Shown here in pieces: positions 1 through 11,451 of a stretch of DNA of 64,000 nucleotides. Position numbers and translations under genes: made by a program. Position 1 is the first letter of the stretch. The number at the start of each line of letters is the position of its first letter. This DNA is from Dipteronia dyeriana (taxonomy: Eukaryota; Streptophyta; Magnoliopsida; Sapindales; Sapindaceae), in contig CM065296.1 of the NCBI GenBank assembly GCA_032871835.1, forward strand, positions 16,694,001-16,758,000, read 5' to 3'. The notes beneath the pieces were generated by a model. It saw only the letters and a list, made by a program, of their open reading frames with translations, searched no databases and had not been told where the DNA came from.

Positions 1-866
1 TTCCTCTTCTTTCTATCTTTTATATATATATATATATATATCTCTTTGTTTTCTATATTATATGTTGTTGTATTTTTGTATCTGTCGTTGTCCTCTGTTT
101 TTCGTCCTCTTTCTACCATGCTTGTCTTCACATATATATATATCGCCCAAGTAGGTTTTAGTTCGCAAATACTTTTCGTGATCCCATGAATCTGTTCTCT
201 CTTTATCGGGCGAGATTCACCATTTGAATTTGAACTGTTACTGGATTCGATGATATCGTTGACAGAGATATGTTTGTTCCCTTATTTGAATCAAACTCTT
301 GACGTGCATGTAAATATTACGTGGAGACGATCCTGTGTGCACTTGTGCCATGAATCTTCAAGGAGGTCACCCTGCCAGCTGTCTGTTGCCCTGTAGAGCG
401 AGGTAGATCCCTGCTCTGGCTCTGTTCTTAGAAGCTTAAGATGGATTTTCCCTGACCCTTAGGGGCTTGAGGTGCTCTTGTAGACCTTCCTGGGAGGTAT
501 CTGGGGTAGTGTAGATTAAGGGGAGATTCTTCCTTAATGTCTAGCAAGGACAGCAGGCTTCTAAAGAGGTTGGCAGGCTACTTTCGAATTCTCTTAAGCT
601 TGGAGACTTCCTCTGGCATTCACGGGGCGGTTCTGGAGCTCGACCTCAGAGCCGAGGTTCCCCGATAGATGGCCTAGAGAAGCCCGGGTTCCAGTACTCT
701 TGTCGGGGGCTCGTCCTGGTTGTGACGGCTTGTTTTATCGTAGTCTTAAAGCCTAGCCGGCCTTCCCTCCTCCAGCGGGGTGGCTTTACGACTTTTTCGA
801 GCTTCATGATTGTCGTATGGGTGGAAAAATTCTCTTTGACTCCTGGCCAAATTTCACTATTAACAA
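1..866. other. Unassigned non-coding sequence left of copy A
   Basis: No convincing gene is visible. The first 40 bases contain a TA run, and a second short TA run lies near 130-141. From about 340 to 790 the sequence is clearly richer in G and C than the surrounding DNA. The only open frame here (722-940) runs into the LTR of copy A and looks fortuitous. The segment ends abruptly at about 866, where family-1 LTR sequence begins. It could be an LTR or untranslated part of another retrotransposon, or host intergenic DNA. Confidence 0.5.
20..41. repeat. TA microsatellite
   Basis: An alternating T/A run of about 11 units near the left edge of the window, inside unassigned sequence. Confidence 0.8.
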
Positions 867-1816
867 TCTTTAATATTAATTATACTACCAACAATAGTAT
901 AATTTTAGGAGACCAACTCATATTAGGAAAAAGATTTTGACTTTCAATTAAATAATTAATTAATCAACAAATTAATTAATTTCCATTCAATTGAATAATA
1001 AAAAAAAAAAATATAATTTAAGCTATTCTTAATAGCCTTGCTGCCCAACACATGTATATAGGCCATATATTATTTTTCTTATTTTATTAAATCCATTGAA
1101 CCTTAATAAAAAAAGTCCACATGTGAACTAGACCCATTCTTACAAAAAGAAACAAGTTCACATGCCTTAATACAATTCTAGATGGACCCCTAAATTGGTC
1201 CGGTAGAATATATCAAGTGATCCATTCAAGTTCGTGTGAATTGGGGATCTTGGCGGGCTATCTAAATTTAAGCTCCAATAGACACAACCCAATCACAATC
1301 AACAAATGATTCACTTAGGTCCAATCTATTTAATTCTAGTTCATTCCACTAAAGAACAAAAATTGAATTGATGTTACTCATTCATATCCTAGACAACCTT
1401 ATTGGAGAAAGTGTATCCTCGTGAAGAATACCAGTAATCGCCAAGAGCTTGTAGACTGCCTATAGCTCTCCAAGTTACCATATTTACTCATATGACCACA
1501 TTTTGAACTTGGATATTTTGACTTGTCTAGAAGCCATGTTTCATTAGACAATATTGAAAACTTAATGTTAAGATTTAATATCCAAGACCACAAAACATCC
1601 ATATGATGGTATTCTACTCTCATTCAATAAATGAAGCCACGATGTCCATGTCTATTAATGAAGTCCTCTATCGATTAACAAATGAATACCACTAAACTAT
1701 AGAGGATAGACTTTGCTATATAATCGTACTTATTGATAGCTCAAATGATAACACTTGCAACCATAAGTCCATCATTTATCTCAGGATTAAGATAGACTCT
1801 CCAGTTGTCTTCAAAT
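867..1816 (-). repeat. Truncated 3' LTR of copy A
   Basis: This segment matches the interior of the other family-1 LTRs, for example the stretch around 21430-22390 in reverse. Both ends are missing. On the left it stops at about 866 against unassigned DNA. On the right it meets pol coding sequence at about 1814-1817, where LTR and pol share the three bases AAT. The pattern suggests an illegitimate-recombination deletion. Confidence 0.85.
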
Positions 1817-2723
1817 TAAATCCCCTCCAGAGTATACAAGCATATAATCTCTCGTTCGCCTTAGATACTTGAAAATATGCTTGACTGCCGCCCAGTGATC
1901 AGGACCAAGTTTCGATTGAAACCTGCTAACTATGCCCACAGCAAAACAAATATCTGGTCTAGTGTAGAGCATTGCATACATGAGACTTCCAACTGCCGAT
2001 GCATACGGAACCCTACTCATGAATTGCTCTTAATGCTCGGTCTTAGGAACTTGTTCCTTAGAAAGTTTGATTCCATGTCTGAAAGGTAACATACCTTTCT
2101 GAGAATCTTGCATGGAAAACCTAGACAAGGTTTTATCTATGTATGAAGCTTGGGATAATGCAATCGTTCTATTCTTTCTATCCCTTATGACTTGGATACC
2201 AAGAATATAACTTGCTTCTCCTAAGTCCTTCATATCAAATTGTTTAACTAACCATTCTTTTATTGATATCAATACACCTACATCGTTTCTGGTGAGTAGT
2301 ATATCATCAACTTAAAGAACTAGGAAAACCAACTTATTGCCTTTAATTCCTTTTGTATACACAAGGTCCATCAAGGTTTTGAATAAATCCAAAACTTTTC
2401 ACTGCTTGATGGAACTTTATGTTTCAGGATCTGGATGCTTGCTTCAATCCATATATGGATCTTTGCAACTTGCATACCCTTTCCTCTTGGCCATTTTCAA
2501 TGTATCCTTCTGGTAACATCATGTAGATGCTTTCGTCATGATTTCCATTAAGGAAAGCAGTCTTGACGTCCATTTGCCAAATCTCTAGATCTAGAGATGC
2601 CGTAATGGATAAGAGTATCCTAATGGATTTAAGCATGGCCGCAGGAGATAAGGTTTCTTCATAATCGATACCTTTCTTCTGTGTATAACCTTTAGCTACC
2701 AATCTAGCTTTAAAGGTTTCCAC
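1811..2723 (-). pseudogene. Copy A reverse transcriptase, broken
   Basis: Copia reverse transcriptase in at least three frames. The first piece (2723-2424) carries the palm segment with FKARLVAKGYTQKKGIDYEE, IWQMDVKTAFLNG and the YGLKQASRSW-type motif. The next (2272-2030) carries the DMKDLGEASYILGIQVIRDR block, and the last (2020-1811) the SRVPYASAVGSLMYAM...RPDICFAVGI block. The catalytic YVDD box near 2310 has its tyrosine codon changed to a stop, so it reads L-stop-VDD. The gene then runs into LTR sequence at about 1817, so RNase H beyond the GGDLI residues is absent. It cannot encode an active enzyme. Confidence 0.9.
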
Positions 2724-3250
2724 CTATCCATCCATTCCTCTTTTCCTCTTGTATGCAGACCTGCACCCGATGGGTTTTATCCCTTTAGGCAAGTCTACAA
2801 GAGACCAGACTTTGTTTTTGAACATAGATTAAATTTTGGGTTGCATTGCCTTTTGCAATGGTAATAGTCAACATCTTCCATTGCTTCCTTGTACATATAG
2901 GGGTCATCGTCATTCAGAAGATTCTCTACAGATTCTCCTAGACCGATGTATCTCTCTGGTTGTCTAATAATCCTCCCACTATGACGAGGTATGGTAGATT
3001 ATTGATCTTGTGTTGGTACGGAACTTACAATTGGGCTTGGTTGTGAAACCTTTTGTGGAATTGTATCTCTTAAAAAATCATTTAGGACAATTCTACTTTT
3101 AGGCACAAAATTATTCGTATAGTCCTTTTCCAGAAATTTAGCATTTGTGGAAACAAATACTTTAAGTTCTGATGGACTATAAAAATAATATTCTTTTTAT
3201 CCTTTTGTATACCTTACAAATATGCATGTTTCTGAATGGGACTTCATCTT
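2724..3250 (-). pseudogene. Copy A integrase-RT linker, broken
   Basis: This is the variable linker between integrase and reverse transcriptase. In family-1 relatives it encodes the FVGYPKGTKGYYFYSPSDLK segment, an Ser/Pro/Gln-rich stretch ending in RRSGRVVRQPKRYIGL, and the start of RT. The same segments can be picked out here across several frames, with stops. No long open frame survives. Confidence 0.7.
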
Positions 3251-4344
3251 TTATGTCTTTCCTTTTAACACATGAGCAGGACATCCAAATATCCTTAATT
3301 GTTGTAAACTAGGCTTTTGCCCGGTCCACAAATCATACAGTGTTTTAGGAACCGACTTAGATGGTACATCGTTTAGAATGTACATTGTGGTTTGTAAAGC
3401 ATATCCCCAAAAAGAATTATGGAGCATTGAATAACTCAACATAGACCTAACCATGTATACAAGAGTTCTATTTCTCCTTTCTGCCACCCATTTTGTTGAG
3501 GTGTGCCTGGTGCCGAAAAATGAGAAATTATCCCATTATCAATAAGATATTGCTGAAACTCACCAGATAGATATTCTCCACAACGATCATACCTTAAGAT
3601 TTTTATTTGTTTCTCAAGCTGATTTTCAACTTCAGCTTTAACTGTTTTGAACATGTCAAAAGCATCCGACTTATGTCTTATGAGATACACATAGCCAAAT
3701 CTTGAGTGATCATCTGTGAAAGTGATAAAGTACTCATATCCACCTCTAGCTTGAATGCTCATAGGTCCACACACATCAGTGTGTATCAAATCTAAACATT
3801 CAATGGCTCTTGTGCCTTTGGTCGTAAACGACCTTTTGGTCATTTTACCTTCCAAACAAGATTCACAAGTTGGTAGATCATCAACCTTTAAGTCACTTAG
3901 CAGTCCGTCACATACCAATCTTTTAATCCTATTAAGGTTAATATGACCTAGGCACAAATGCCATAGGTAGGTTTCATCTTTTGATAATTTTACTCTTTTA
4001 TGATTAGGTTTCGTTGATTCCATGTCTAACAAGTGAGAGATATTTCCATGTAAATAGAATAAACCGTTGTCCAATGTTCCTTTGCAAATAATTTCACCAT
4101 TCTTACTAACAATAAAAGCTATATTAAAAGTAACCGAATAACCAAATTTATTTAAACAAGAAACTGAAATTAAATTCCTCTTGAATTGTGGTACGTAATA
4201 AACGTTTATTAAAACTAAATGCCTATAAGAATCTAAATTGATTCGAATATCTCCCATTACACTAGTAGACACCAACGATCTATTGCTTAAATGCAAGTTG
4301 AATTCATTCTTATTCAGTCTATTTCCTTCGACCCATTTCACCAT
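3251..4344 (-). pseudogene. Copy A GAG-pre-integrase and integrase, broken
   Basis: The larger open piece (4344-3436, about 300 residues) begins with the sequence just downstream of the missing protease. It then has the GAG-pre-integrase segment YVPQFKRNLISVSCLNKFGY, the zinc-binding H-H-C-C motif (WHLCLGHIN...CESC) and the integrase core: LIHTDVCGPM for the first Asp, TFTDDHSRFGYVYL for the second, and a region with DRCGEYLSGEF for the Glu. A frameshift at the PQQNG motif, near 3480, moves the frame. The second piece (3487-3251) continues with [19 protein letters not shown]. The core is recognisable and much of it intact, but the reading frame is not. Confidence 0.9.
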
Positions 4345-4777
4345 AAAGGAAACACTTCCCTTTAATCTTGGTTACTTTCTTGGTCTCCTTCTAAGAAGGC
4401 CCAAGTTGCTTTTTCCTCTGTTGTTTTTGGCCCTTCTAACGGGTCTTAATAGTAACAACTTTACCAACTATATGAATCCCTATCTAGAGACATCATAATA
4501 TCGGCAGTTGTCTTCATTCCTTCATGTTGTTATTGCAACACGTTGGAGATGATGACCATAATGTAACGTACATTTAGCCATCTCATCTAAAGACTTCCAC
4601 TACAGACACTCACCCCTTTGCTCCTGAGTAGATTCATTAGTTTGGTGGTTAAAAAATATACATAATGAACTTATACTTTTCAGCTTGCAATAACAACCCA
4701 ATATTCCTTTTCCATGTGACATAATTATCATTAGTTAAAGTGTTATCTTTTAGGATATTGATTAGGGATGGGGTCAT
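4345..4777 (-). pseudogene. Copy A gag remnant, internally deleted
   Basis: The presumed start ATG lies at 4777-4775 and opens with MTPSLINILKDN, matching copies B and E. Compared with E, about 300 bp of the middle of gag is missing. The reading frame is interrupted by stops. At the 3' side half of the CX2CX4HX4C zinc knuckle (KCFLYGE...) is joined directly to sequence downstream of the protease. The protease DSG motif is therefore absent. Copy G has the same junction. Confidence 0.75.
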
Positions 4778-6102
4778 GATTTCTATTTAATAACAAAAAT
4801 TATATAACTAAACAATCATGATATAGCACTTTTGAATATTGATCTTGAATTAAATAACATAATTCAATCGTAAAAATTCAACAGTCATCCAACACCCATA
4901 AATGTCATGCCTCTTTTGGAAGTTCGTAACATTTACTAGTTGGACTAGGTCCCACCTAATTGTTAACATAACAACCAACGTTTTCAATTTTAGCCTTGTA
5001 ATTTTTATTAACAAGAACTCTTGGGAGGATATTAATAAAATTACATTGAGTGTAATACCAAGTTATCGACCTTTAATATAATCCCTCATGAATATCCCTC
5101 ACGAATATCCCTCATTTGGGAGTAGATATCGTTTAGGCTAATTGTCTAGTCTATCCTTGTAAGGAAGTATCTTGCTAAATTCCATTCATGAATACCCCTT
5201 GGCGTGTCATTCACAAAACATAAAGCTCAACTAAACTTGGAGGCGTGTGATCGAATTCCAAAAAATGATTTACCAAGTTATCTAGATGCCAATTTAGATA
5301 CTTAAACCATTCAATGCATGTTCATACCAAAAGAGATATATAAGTGGCACTCCTATTCTATATGAAATATTATCAAACAATGAGAAATATTGAAATATTT
5401 ATGAAAATATAAATAGCTATAATTTTGGCCCATCCTAGAAAAACAAGTAAATTACATATGTCTTGGAATACAAAAACTCCTTTCTTGTCGAACAAGTCTT
5501 CAAGCGACCTTCGTCGTCCGGACTCTCTCGGCTACCTCCCATGGGCGTGCGCACCCTTGGCCCTTACCCGTGGGTGTGCGCATGCCACAAACCCATAAAG
5601 GGCTTCCATGCGCAGCTCATGGCTTCCGTAGGGCTGCTGTGCGCAGCCCATGCCATAACAAAACGTGGATGCGTGCTCTTCGCACGCACGTTCATTGTTA
5701 CGGCTCGCACGGTCCCAAACTTGTTCCGGTCGCTCCTAATTCTTCAAACCTTCGAGTCTTAGATACTTGAATGTATTATAGAAGAATTTAAATAATAAAA
5801 TGCTGCAGTTTTTTTATATTACAACAACAAAAATAAAAAAAACTTAGCAACTACCAAGAAGGAAATTATGGCGATGATAGACCACCCTTCTTGTTACAAT
5901 CCCAAAACAAAATACATTGAAATTCTAGGACAAAAATTGAGCAATAACAAACCACATATAAAAAATATATATATATCCATACATTCCAATGTAAATATAT
6001 ATGTGAATACCTAGAGTGTCATCTCTTTCCAAAACATGCATATATACAATAAAAAGAAAAAGATCCATGTACACATACATCAATTAATCAAGGGTACAAA
6101 CA
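4778..6102 (-). other. Copy A 5' leader between PBS and gag
   Basis: Non-coding leader of about 1.3 kb, collinear with the leaders of B (16047-17269), E and F. It contains a GC-rich block around 5500-5720, standing out in AT-rich DNA, with a perfect stem-loop at 5631-5649 (7-bp stem GGGCTGC/GCAGCCC, 5-base loop). Such a leader would be expected to hold packaging or dimerisation signals. That role is inferred, not shown. Open frames here (5463-5762 and 5570-5770) are not conserved as proteins. Confidence 0.7.
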
Positions 6103-6115
6103 GGCTCTAATACCA
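6103..6115 (-). other. Primer-binding site, copy A
   Basis: Read on the minus strand this is TGGTATTAGAGCC, two bases after the LTR end, complementary to the 3' end of plant initiator tRNA-Met with one change (T for C at the seventh base). It fixes the 5' LTR boundary and the direction of the element. Confidence 0.85.
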
Positions 6116-6117
6116 AT

Positions 6118-8535
6118 TGTAGGAAGAAAAAAATGGTTCAAAATGCAACGGAAGCGTGAGAAAACAAAAATTAGAGTTTGCGTATAAAAAAAAAAATTCC
6201 CTTTTAATAACAAGAACCTTAACCCTAGATTAATTGATGTATATAAAAGTATCGTACTTTTTTTTGTGACAGTTGAACTAGTGTCGAATTGAATCCGGAA
6301 GATCTTCCAATCCAATCACGAACGTAAATCACCTAGGAGTGTGGGCTCCCTTTCTTTAAATTGTATACCTGAGGATGGAAACAATCAAAATCTTCTTCTT
6401 TGTTAGTCACATTAATCCTCCAAGAGAAAAACCAAGAACGTCCGGTCACTTTTTAATTATCAATCAATTTAATTGAAACTCGCGTGAACCTTGATTCGAT
6501 GTTGTACACAAAACCCTTTTGATGCAAAGGATACTAGTGTACTATCAAAAATAAAAACGTTCCCCTTTTTCTCTTCTTGGCCGTATTCACACTATCTCTA
6601 TGAGTTGGTCGAATTTTGTCCAGAGTAAAAAATAAAATTTTCTCCTTCAAAATTCTCTCTTGCTAGGCCAAATTCTCTTCTTGAAAATTGCTTAGCATGG
6701 CCAAAATTCATCTTATAGAAAAACAAAGGCTGGCTGAAATTAACATAGGTATATATATAGGATCATAAATCCTCTCCTAAGAAGAATTTACTTGGTTGAC
6801 AAGAATCCTTTCCTTAGGTGGATTTATTTGGTAGTTAAGAATCCTTATATAAAAGGAATTCTATCCTATTATATATATATATATATGGGCTGGCCAAAAT
6901 TTCATTGCAAATATATTAGGATCACAAATCCTTTCCTAAGAAGGATTTACGTAGTAGTCAAGAATCCTTTCCTTAGGTAGATTTACTTGGTGGTTAAGAA
7001 TCCTTTTCTAAATGAATTGTATCCTTCACCAAGACTCCTAATCCAACTAAATAGTGTATTTGTAACCATATTAAAGACATCCTAATTTGATTAGATAAAT
7101 AATTCATTTTATTTATCTACTTATCAAATATAGTCTTTAATATTAATTATACTACCAACAATATTATAATTTTAGGAGACCAACTCCTATTAGGAAAAAG
7201 ATTTTGACTTTAATTAAATAATTAATTAATCAACAAATTAATTAATTTCTATTTAATTAAATAAAAAATATATAATTTAAGCTATTCTTAATAGTCTTGC
7301 CGCCGAACACATGTATATAGGCCATATATTGTTTTTTTTTATTTTATTAAATCTGTTGGACCTTAATAAAAAACTCCACATATGAACTAGACCCATTCTT
7401 ACAAAAAGAAACAAGTTCACATGCCATAATACAATTCTAGATGGAACCCTAAATTGGTCCGGTAGAATATATCAACTGATCCATGCAAGTTTGTGTGGAT
7501 TGGGGATCTTGGCGGGCTATCTAAATTTAAGCTCCAATAGACACAACCCAATCACAATCAACAAATGATTCACTTAGGTCCAATCTATTTAATTTTAGTT
7601 CATTCAACTAAAAAACTAAAATTGAACTCTTAAATAAAGATAGAATAAGTTGATGTTACTCATTCATACCCTAGACAACCTTATTGGAGAAAGTGTATCC
7701 TCGTGAAAAATACTAGTAATCGCCAAGAGCTCATAGACCGCCTATAGCTCTCAAAGTTACCATATTTACTCATATGACCACATTTTGTACTTGGATATTT
7801 TGACTTGTCCAGAAGCCATGTTTAAATAGACAATACTGTAAACTTAAAGTTAAGATTTAATATCCAATACCTCAAAACATCCATATGATGGTATTCTACT
7901 CTCATTCACTAAATGGAGCCACGATGTCCATATCTATAAATGAAGTCCTCTATCGATTAACAAATGAATACCACCAAACTATCGAGGATAGACTATGCTA
8001 TATAATCGTACTCACTGATAGCTCAAATGATAACACTTGCAACCATAAGTCCATCATTTATCTCAGGATTAAGATAGACTCTCTGATTGTCTTCAAATGA
8101 AAAATTTTATCCATTGACGATTCTAGATAATGTATTTCAATTTGAACCTATTCAATGCACCCATTGCACTAGATTATTTTGCCCAAAGACACCACACTTT
8201 GATGATTTTAGACTCATCATAACACATTTGATTCCACTCAAATGCTAGCAAAAGAATCTAAAACTTTGACAAGAAAAAGGCACCCAACTTTTTATCTTAA
8301 GTTATGAATGTTATTCAAGACTAACTAAAGAATTGTGTCTACCTCATAAATATCTAGATGTATGAACAAATCTTCTTTTCTCATAGTCTTTTGACCTTAT
8401 GATTATTTACTTTTGACAATTATAATAATTAAACTATAAATGCTATAAGTTTTGTTAAAATAGAAATCATTTTATTAATATGAAAAGATTGTCAAATACA
8501 TTATTATACTTTTGTTATCGAGCATAATCCCAACA
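6118..8535 (-). repeat. 5' LTR of copy A
   Basis: A full-length 2.42-kb LTR, long for a copia element. On the minus strand it starts TGTTGGGATTATGCTCGATA at 8535 and ends ...TCCTACA at 6118, next to the primer-binding site. It contains degenerate tandem copies of a unit with the core AAGGATTCTTAACCACCAAG (about 6766-7020) and a TATA-like TATATATATA at 6750-6759, upstream of the primer-binding site in the direction of transcription. The 5' end of this LTR and the DNA beyond it were apparently copied into 14.26 kb (separate entry). Confidence 0.9.
6750..6759 (-). promoter_or_regulatory. Candidate LTR TATA box, copy A
   Basis: TATATATATA sits about 630 bp before the LTR end. The same context (ATCCTATATATATAC on the transcribed strand) recurs in the B LTRs. 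It is a plausible core promoter, given position and conservation only. Confidence 0.45.
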
Positions 8536-9085
8536 ATAACAATATTCCGTTTAAGGGTCATCGTGTCCCCACTCCATTATTTTTGAACTTAACAAAAAAT
8601 CCTTACTTTTGTTTGTGCTTTAATGTCAATATTGTATTTAATTGCCCTTTTTATGATGATCTAAGTTTGATTCACTTTTATTTTGTTGGTCATCGATTCT
8701 ACGTGATTAGTGTCTAGATTTGTTTTGAGTCATGTTAGGTGCGCCGCTAGGTCGGGATCTCTTGTCTTCAACATTGAGGACAATATTGGGTTTGGTTTGG
8801 GGGTGTAGACGCCTTTGTTGAGTAATCTTTTATATCTTTAGTCATTTTTCGTGTAAAATTTTAGAAATTTGTTTCTTTGCCAAAAAATTTGAGCTTAATC
8901 TAGCATTGTGAGATACCTGGAGCTTAGTGTTTTTGTCTAATGTGTGTATTCATAGTGTGCTGGTTCATTGTGCTTTGTCACTTTAGAGGTCTTGCTTGCA
9001 CTTCATGGGTTTGTCGCATCTTTTAGTGTCTAAGTTGAGAGGACTCAGTACTCAAGCACCTTTTTCTAATAGTGGAGATACCCTC
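8536..9085 (+). other. Gypsy-type non-coding sequence with polypurine tract
   Basis: Immediately right of the copy A LTR. It holds a stretch ending ACATTGAGGACAATATTGGG, then TTTGGTTTGGGGGTG near 8797-8811. This resembles the 3' untranslated end and polypurine tract of Athila/Tat-type Ty3/gypsy elements. No coding region is visible. The first 290 bp are duplicated at 14.67-14.96 kb. Confidence 0.5.
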
Positions 9086-9404
9086 GTGTGACATGGGAGT
9101 GTCCCATTTTATGATCTCGATTCAATACACAAAAGGAATTCAAATTCTCACTTCAATTTGTTAAAACATCAGGCCATGATCGATAGGTAATTTCAAGACT
9201 TCATAACTTTTGATTCCGGAAGAATTATCTAAAGTGCTTTATGCCATTGGAAAGATAAGCCTCTTAACTACAACTTTCACCTGAATACATTGTTTGAGAT
9301 TTCCTAGAAGGAGTTATCACTATTTTTACTTTTGAGGTTCAGCAGTCAACAATTGCAGGATTTTAGGAGTTTAGCTTTAATGTCTTTAATTTCTCAAGTT
9401 TCCT
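9086..9404 (+). repeat. LTR-like repeat X, first copy
   Basis: About 320 bp recurring at 24146-24465. Both copies share AGTGTCC, GGAATTCAAATTCTCACTT, CTTCATAACTTTTGATTCC and GAGGTTCAG(C/T)AGTCAACAATTG. The right neighbour differs: here the gypsy pol tail, there an LTR-like stretch. The shared end is near 9404. It is probably part of a gypsy LTR or untranslated region. Confidence 0.6.
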
Positions 9405-9581
9405 GATGAAGGCATTGCTAGGACAAGATCATGGAATGTGGATCCGATTCAAGTTCCCATTGGTCCTGTTACAAGAGTTTGTGCCAAGCAATTCCAAATT
9501 GCGTTAAATGGGTTGATTCGAGGGATTTGGGCTCAAGAATGCACGTGGAGGCCCATTGATAGTGATGAACAAAATTTCTAG
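9405..9581 (+). pseudogene. Ty3/gypsy pol C-terminal tail
   Basis: An open stretch of about 58 codons ending at TAG 9579-9581. It reads DEGIARTRSWNVDPIQVPIG followed by PVTRVCAKQFQIALNGLIRG, then IWAQECTW. The pattern GP(I/M/V)TRxxAKxxxxALNxLIxxxW marks the end of many plant Ty3/gypsy polyproteins. Everything upstream (RT, RNase H, integrase) is missing, so only the tail survives. It lies just before LTR-like sequence, as expected for the pol end. Confidence 0.7.
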
Positions 9582-10725
9582 CCCTTAACAAGTATGATTC
9601 AAGTCCGATAAAGTTAACAGGCGAATTTGGGGAGCTGATTTTCTTGTTTGGTGCTTAATTTCCTATTTCGGTGTGACTGACTTAAATTGTTTCTTTCTTC
9701 TTTATTAAGGAATTAAAGTCAGATTTGACTTCCTTAAATTGAGGCCGAATTTATCTTAGTTTAAGGTATTTTTTTCAACTTTTCCATTTTTTGTGCATTA
9801 GGCACTTTTTTTTAGGAATTAATATGGCAATCTTTGGGATTTTTAGGGTTGATCTTTTGGGCCTTAATCCAATAAATTGCACTCGTTTCATTCAATAAAG
9901 ATCAGTTGTTTTATTCATAATGATTGAGAGTAATTTCTTTTTTGTTCTTTAAGAACTAATTTGAACTTATCATAATTTCTCTGTGGTGTCCTCCTTTATA
10001 ATAAGGCTCACATCACTTTATAGGTGTTGGGTTGTGGTTTCCATCCGAAACTAAATGTAGATCGGTTTTAGGCATCAATCTTGATACTGGGTTTGTTACA
10101 AGTTGATATGGTTCATATCAATTGGCATGGCAAGGTTGTGGTTAATGTTTTAGGTTTTCCTACCTCTTTTAATTGTTTATGTTCCCTAGGTTCTAGTTTG
10201 GCAGACTTCATTGGTCGAACTTCTTTCTTCTAGGGTTAATGAAATTCGAATTTGTCACACAATAAAAAAAAAAGATCAGGAAAAAATAAAGTCTGGAAAC
10301 ACTTCTTTTAAAAAAAAAAATCTGTACAAACTTGTTATCAAATTCCTTACTGGAGAATCAAGATCCCATCCTTATAAAAAATTTCTTTGGGAAAATTCCA
10401 ATTTCTTTACGATTCATTTCATGTGAACCTAGGGAATTATTTTTTGGTTAGGAATGTTGCTAAGAAATCCTATTTATTTGTTTGATTAGTTTGATAAGAA
10501 GTTTTAAGAAATAACGAGTGGAAAAAGGCAAGAGTAGTGAGTTCATCTTGGGGGTAAAAGCCAAATTTATTGTTTGAAAACACGAGGGCTGAGCGAAATG
10601 ATTACTCGAGTGAAACATGTGAGGGAGTGTCGTAAGGTCCTTATAATTTTTCAATTTTTTTTATAAGGGAAAAAACCAAGTCTGACAACAAAGATAGAGG
10701 GGCTACTGAAGATTCTTCCAACCTA
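9582..10725 (+). repeat. Gypsy LTR and leader, degraded
   Basis: Non-coding sequence between a gypsy pol tail on the left and a gypsy gag start on the right, so it should contain one LTR plus a 5' leader. It is AT-rich, with T runs and short A runs (10263-10320). I could not fix LTR ends or a clear primer-binding site. Open frames 10211-10426 and 10460-10654 look fortuitous. Confidence 0.5.
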
Positions 10726-11451
10726 ATGGGTTCAAAGCTTTGGATGGAGTCATTAGTAAGTGAGATGAGACGGATGATGAAAGGGAAATTGGAACATTTA
10801 CATGAGCGCTTAGATCAAGCGAAGAATGCACGTGCGAAGCAGCCACAACTCGTTCCTTAAGCACGTAGGAGAGAGAAAGCTCCAGTCAAAGAAGAATTTA
10901 ATGATTACTATGGGGATGAATATCGCAAGGAGGAGGAGTCCATAGGTAGTCATTGGAGGAATGGATGGGGTAGGAGAGATTGAAACCAAGGGGAATATAG
11001 CTTTTAATGGTATAAAGATGGAAATCCTGTCGTTTCAAGGAAAATATGATCCTAAAGCCTACCTTGAACGGGAAAAGGAGATGGAACTCGTGTTTGATTG
11101 TCTCCATTACTATGAAGCACAAAAGGTAAATTATCTACGATTGAATTTACTGACTATGTTGTGATTTGGTAGGATCAGTTATTTATTGATAGGAGACAAA
11201 ACAGAGAACATTCGATTACGACGTGGGAGGATACGAAGGCAGTGATAAGAAAGCACTTTGTGCCCATCCATTACTATCGAGACTTGTATCAAAAATTACA
11301 AAGTCTCACGTAAGGCAATCAAAGTGTGGAAGACTATTACAAAGAGATAGAGATTGCCATGACTAGGGCGGGTGTGGAAGAAGACTGAGAATCAACCGTG
11401 GCTCATTTTCTTAATGGCTTAAATCGGGTGATAGATGAGATGGATGAGATG
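10726..11451 (+). pseudogene. Ty3/gypsy gag, truncated
   Basis: Starts MGSKLWMESLVSEMRRMMKG, then a charged region with EEFNDYYGDEYRKEEESIGS. After frameshifts it has the gypsy capsid core: SFQGKYDPKAYLEREKEMEL, VFDCLHYYEAQKV, WEDTKAVIRKHFVPIHYYRD, LYQKLQSL and VEDYYKEIEIAMTRAGVEED. At least four stops or frameshifts break it. It is cut at 11452-11460, where GAGCTATAG is shared by gag and the following family-1 LTR. Confidence 0.85.

Larger units (their letters stand above)
867..8535 (-). mobile_element. Ty1/copia family 1, copy A, degraded
   Basis: Copy A reads right to left: a full 5' LTR (6118-8535), primer-binding site, leader, a gag remnant, then integrase and reverse transcriptase fragments, and a truncated 3' LTR (867-1816). 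Domain order (GAG, integrase, reverse transcriptase) is that of Ty1/copia. The element is defective in several ways: an internal gag deletion, loss of the protease region, many stops and frameshifts, and a deletion that removes most of RNase H, the polypurine tract and the start of the 3' LTR. No target-site duplication can be read because the left LTR end is missing. The copia lineage is not assigned. Confidence 0.9.

Noticed and set aside
1399..1623. A conserved open frame of about 74 codons (MRVEYH...) in several family-1 LTRs (also 13480, 21635)
   Set aside because: It recurs because the LTRs are homologous, on either strand as the LTR lies. No domain is recognisable, so it is not called a gene.
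5463..5770. Overlapping open frames in the GC-rich leader of A (and 16135-16591 in B)
   Set aside because: GC-rich DNA has few stops. The frames are not conserved between A, B, E and F.
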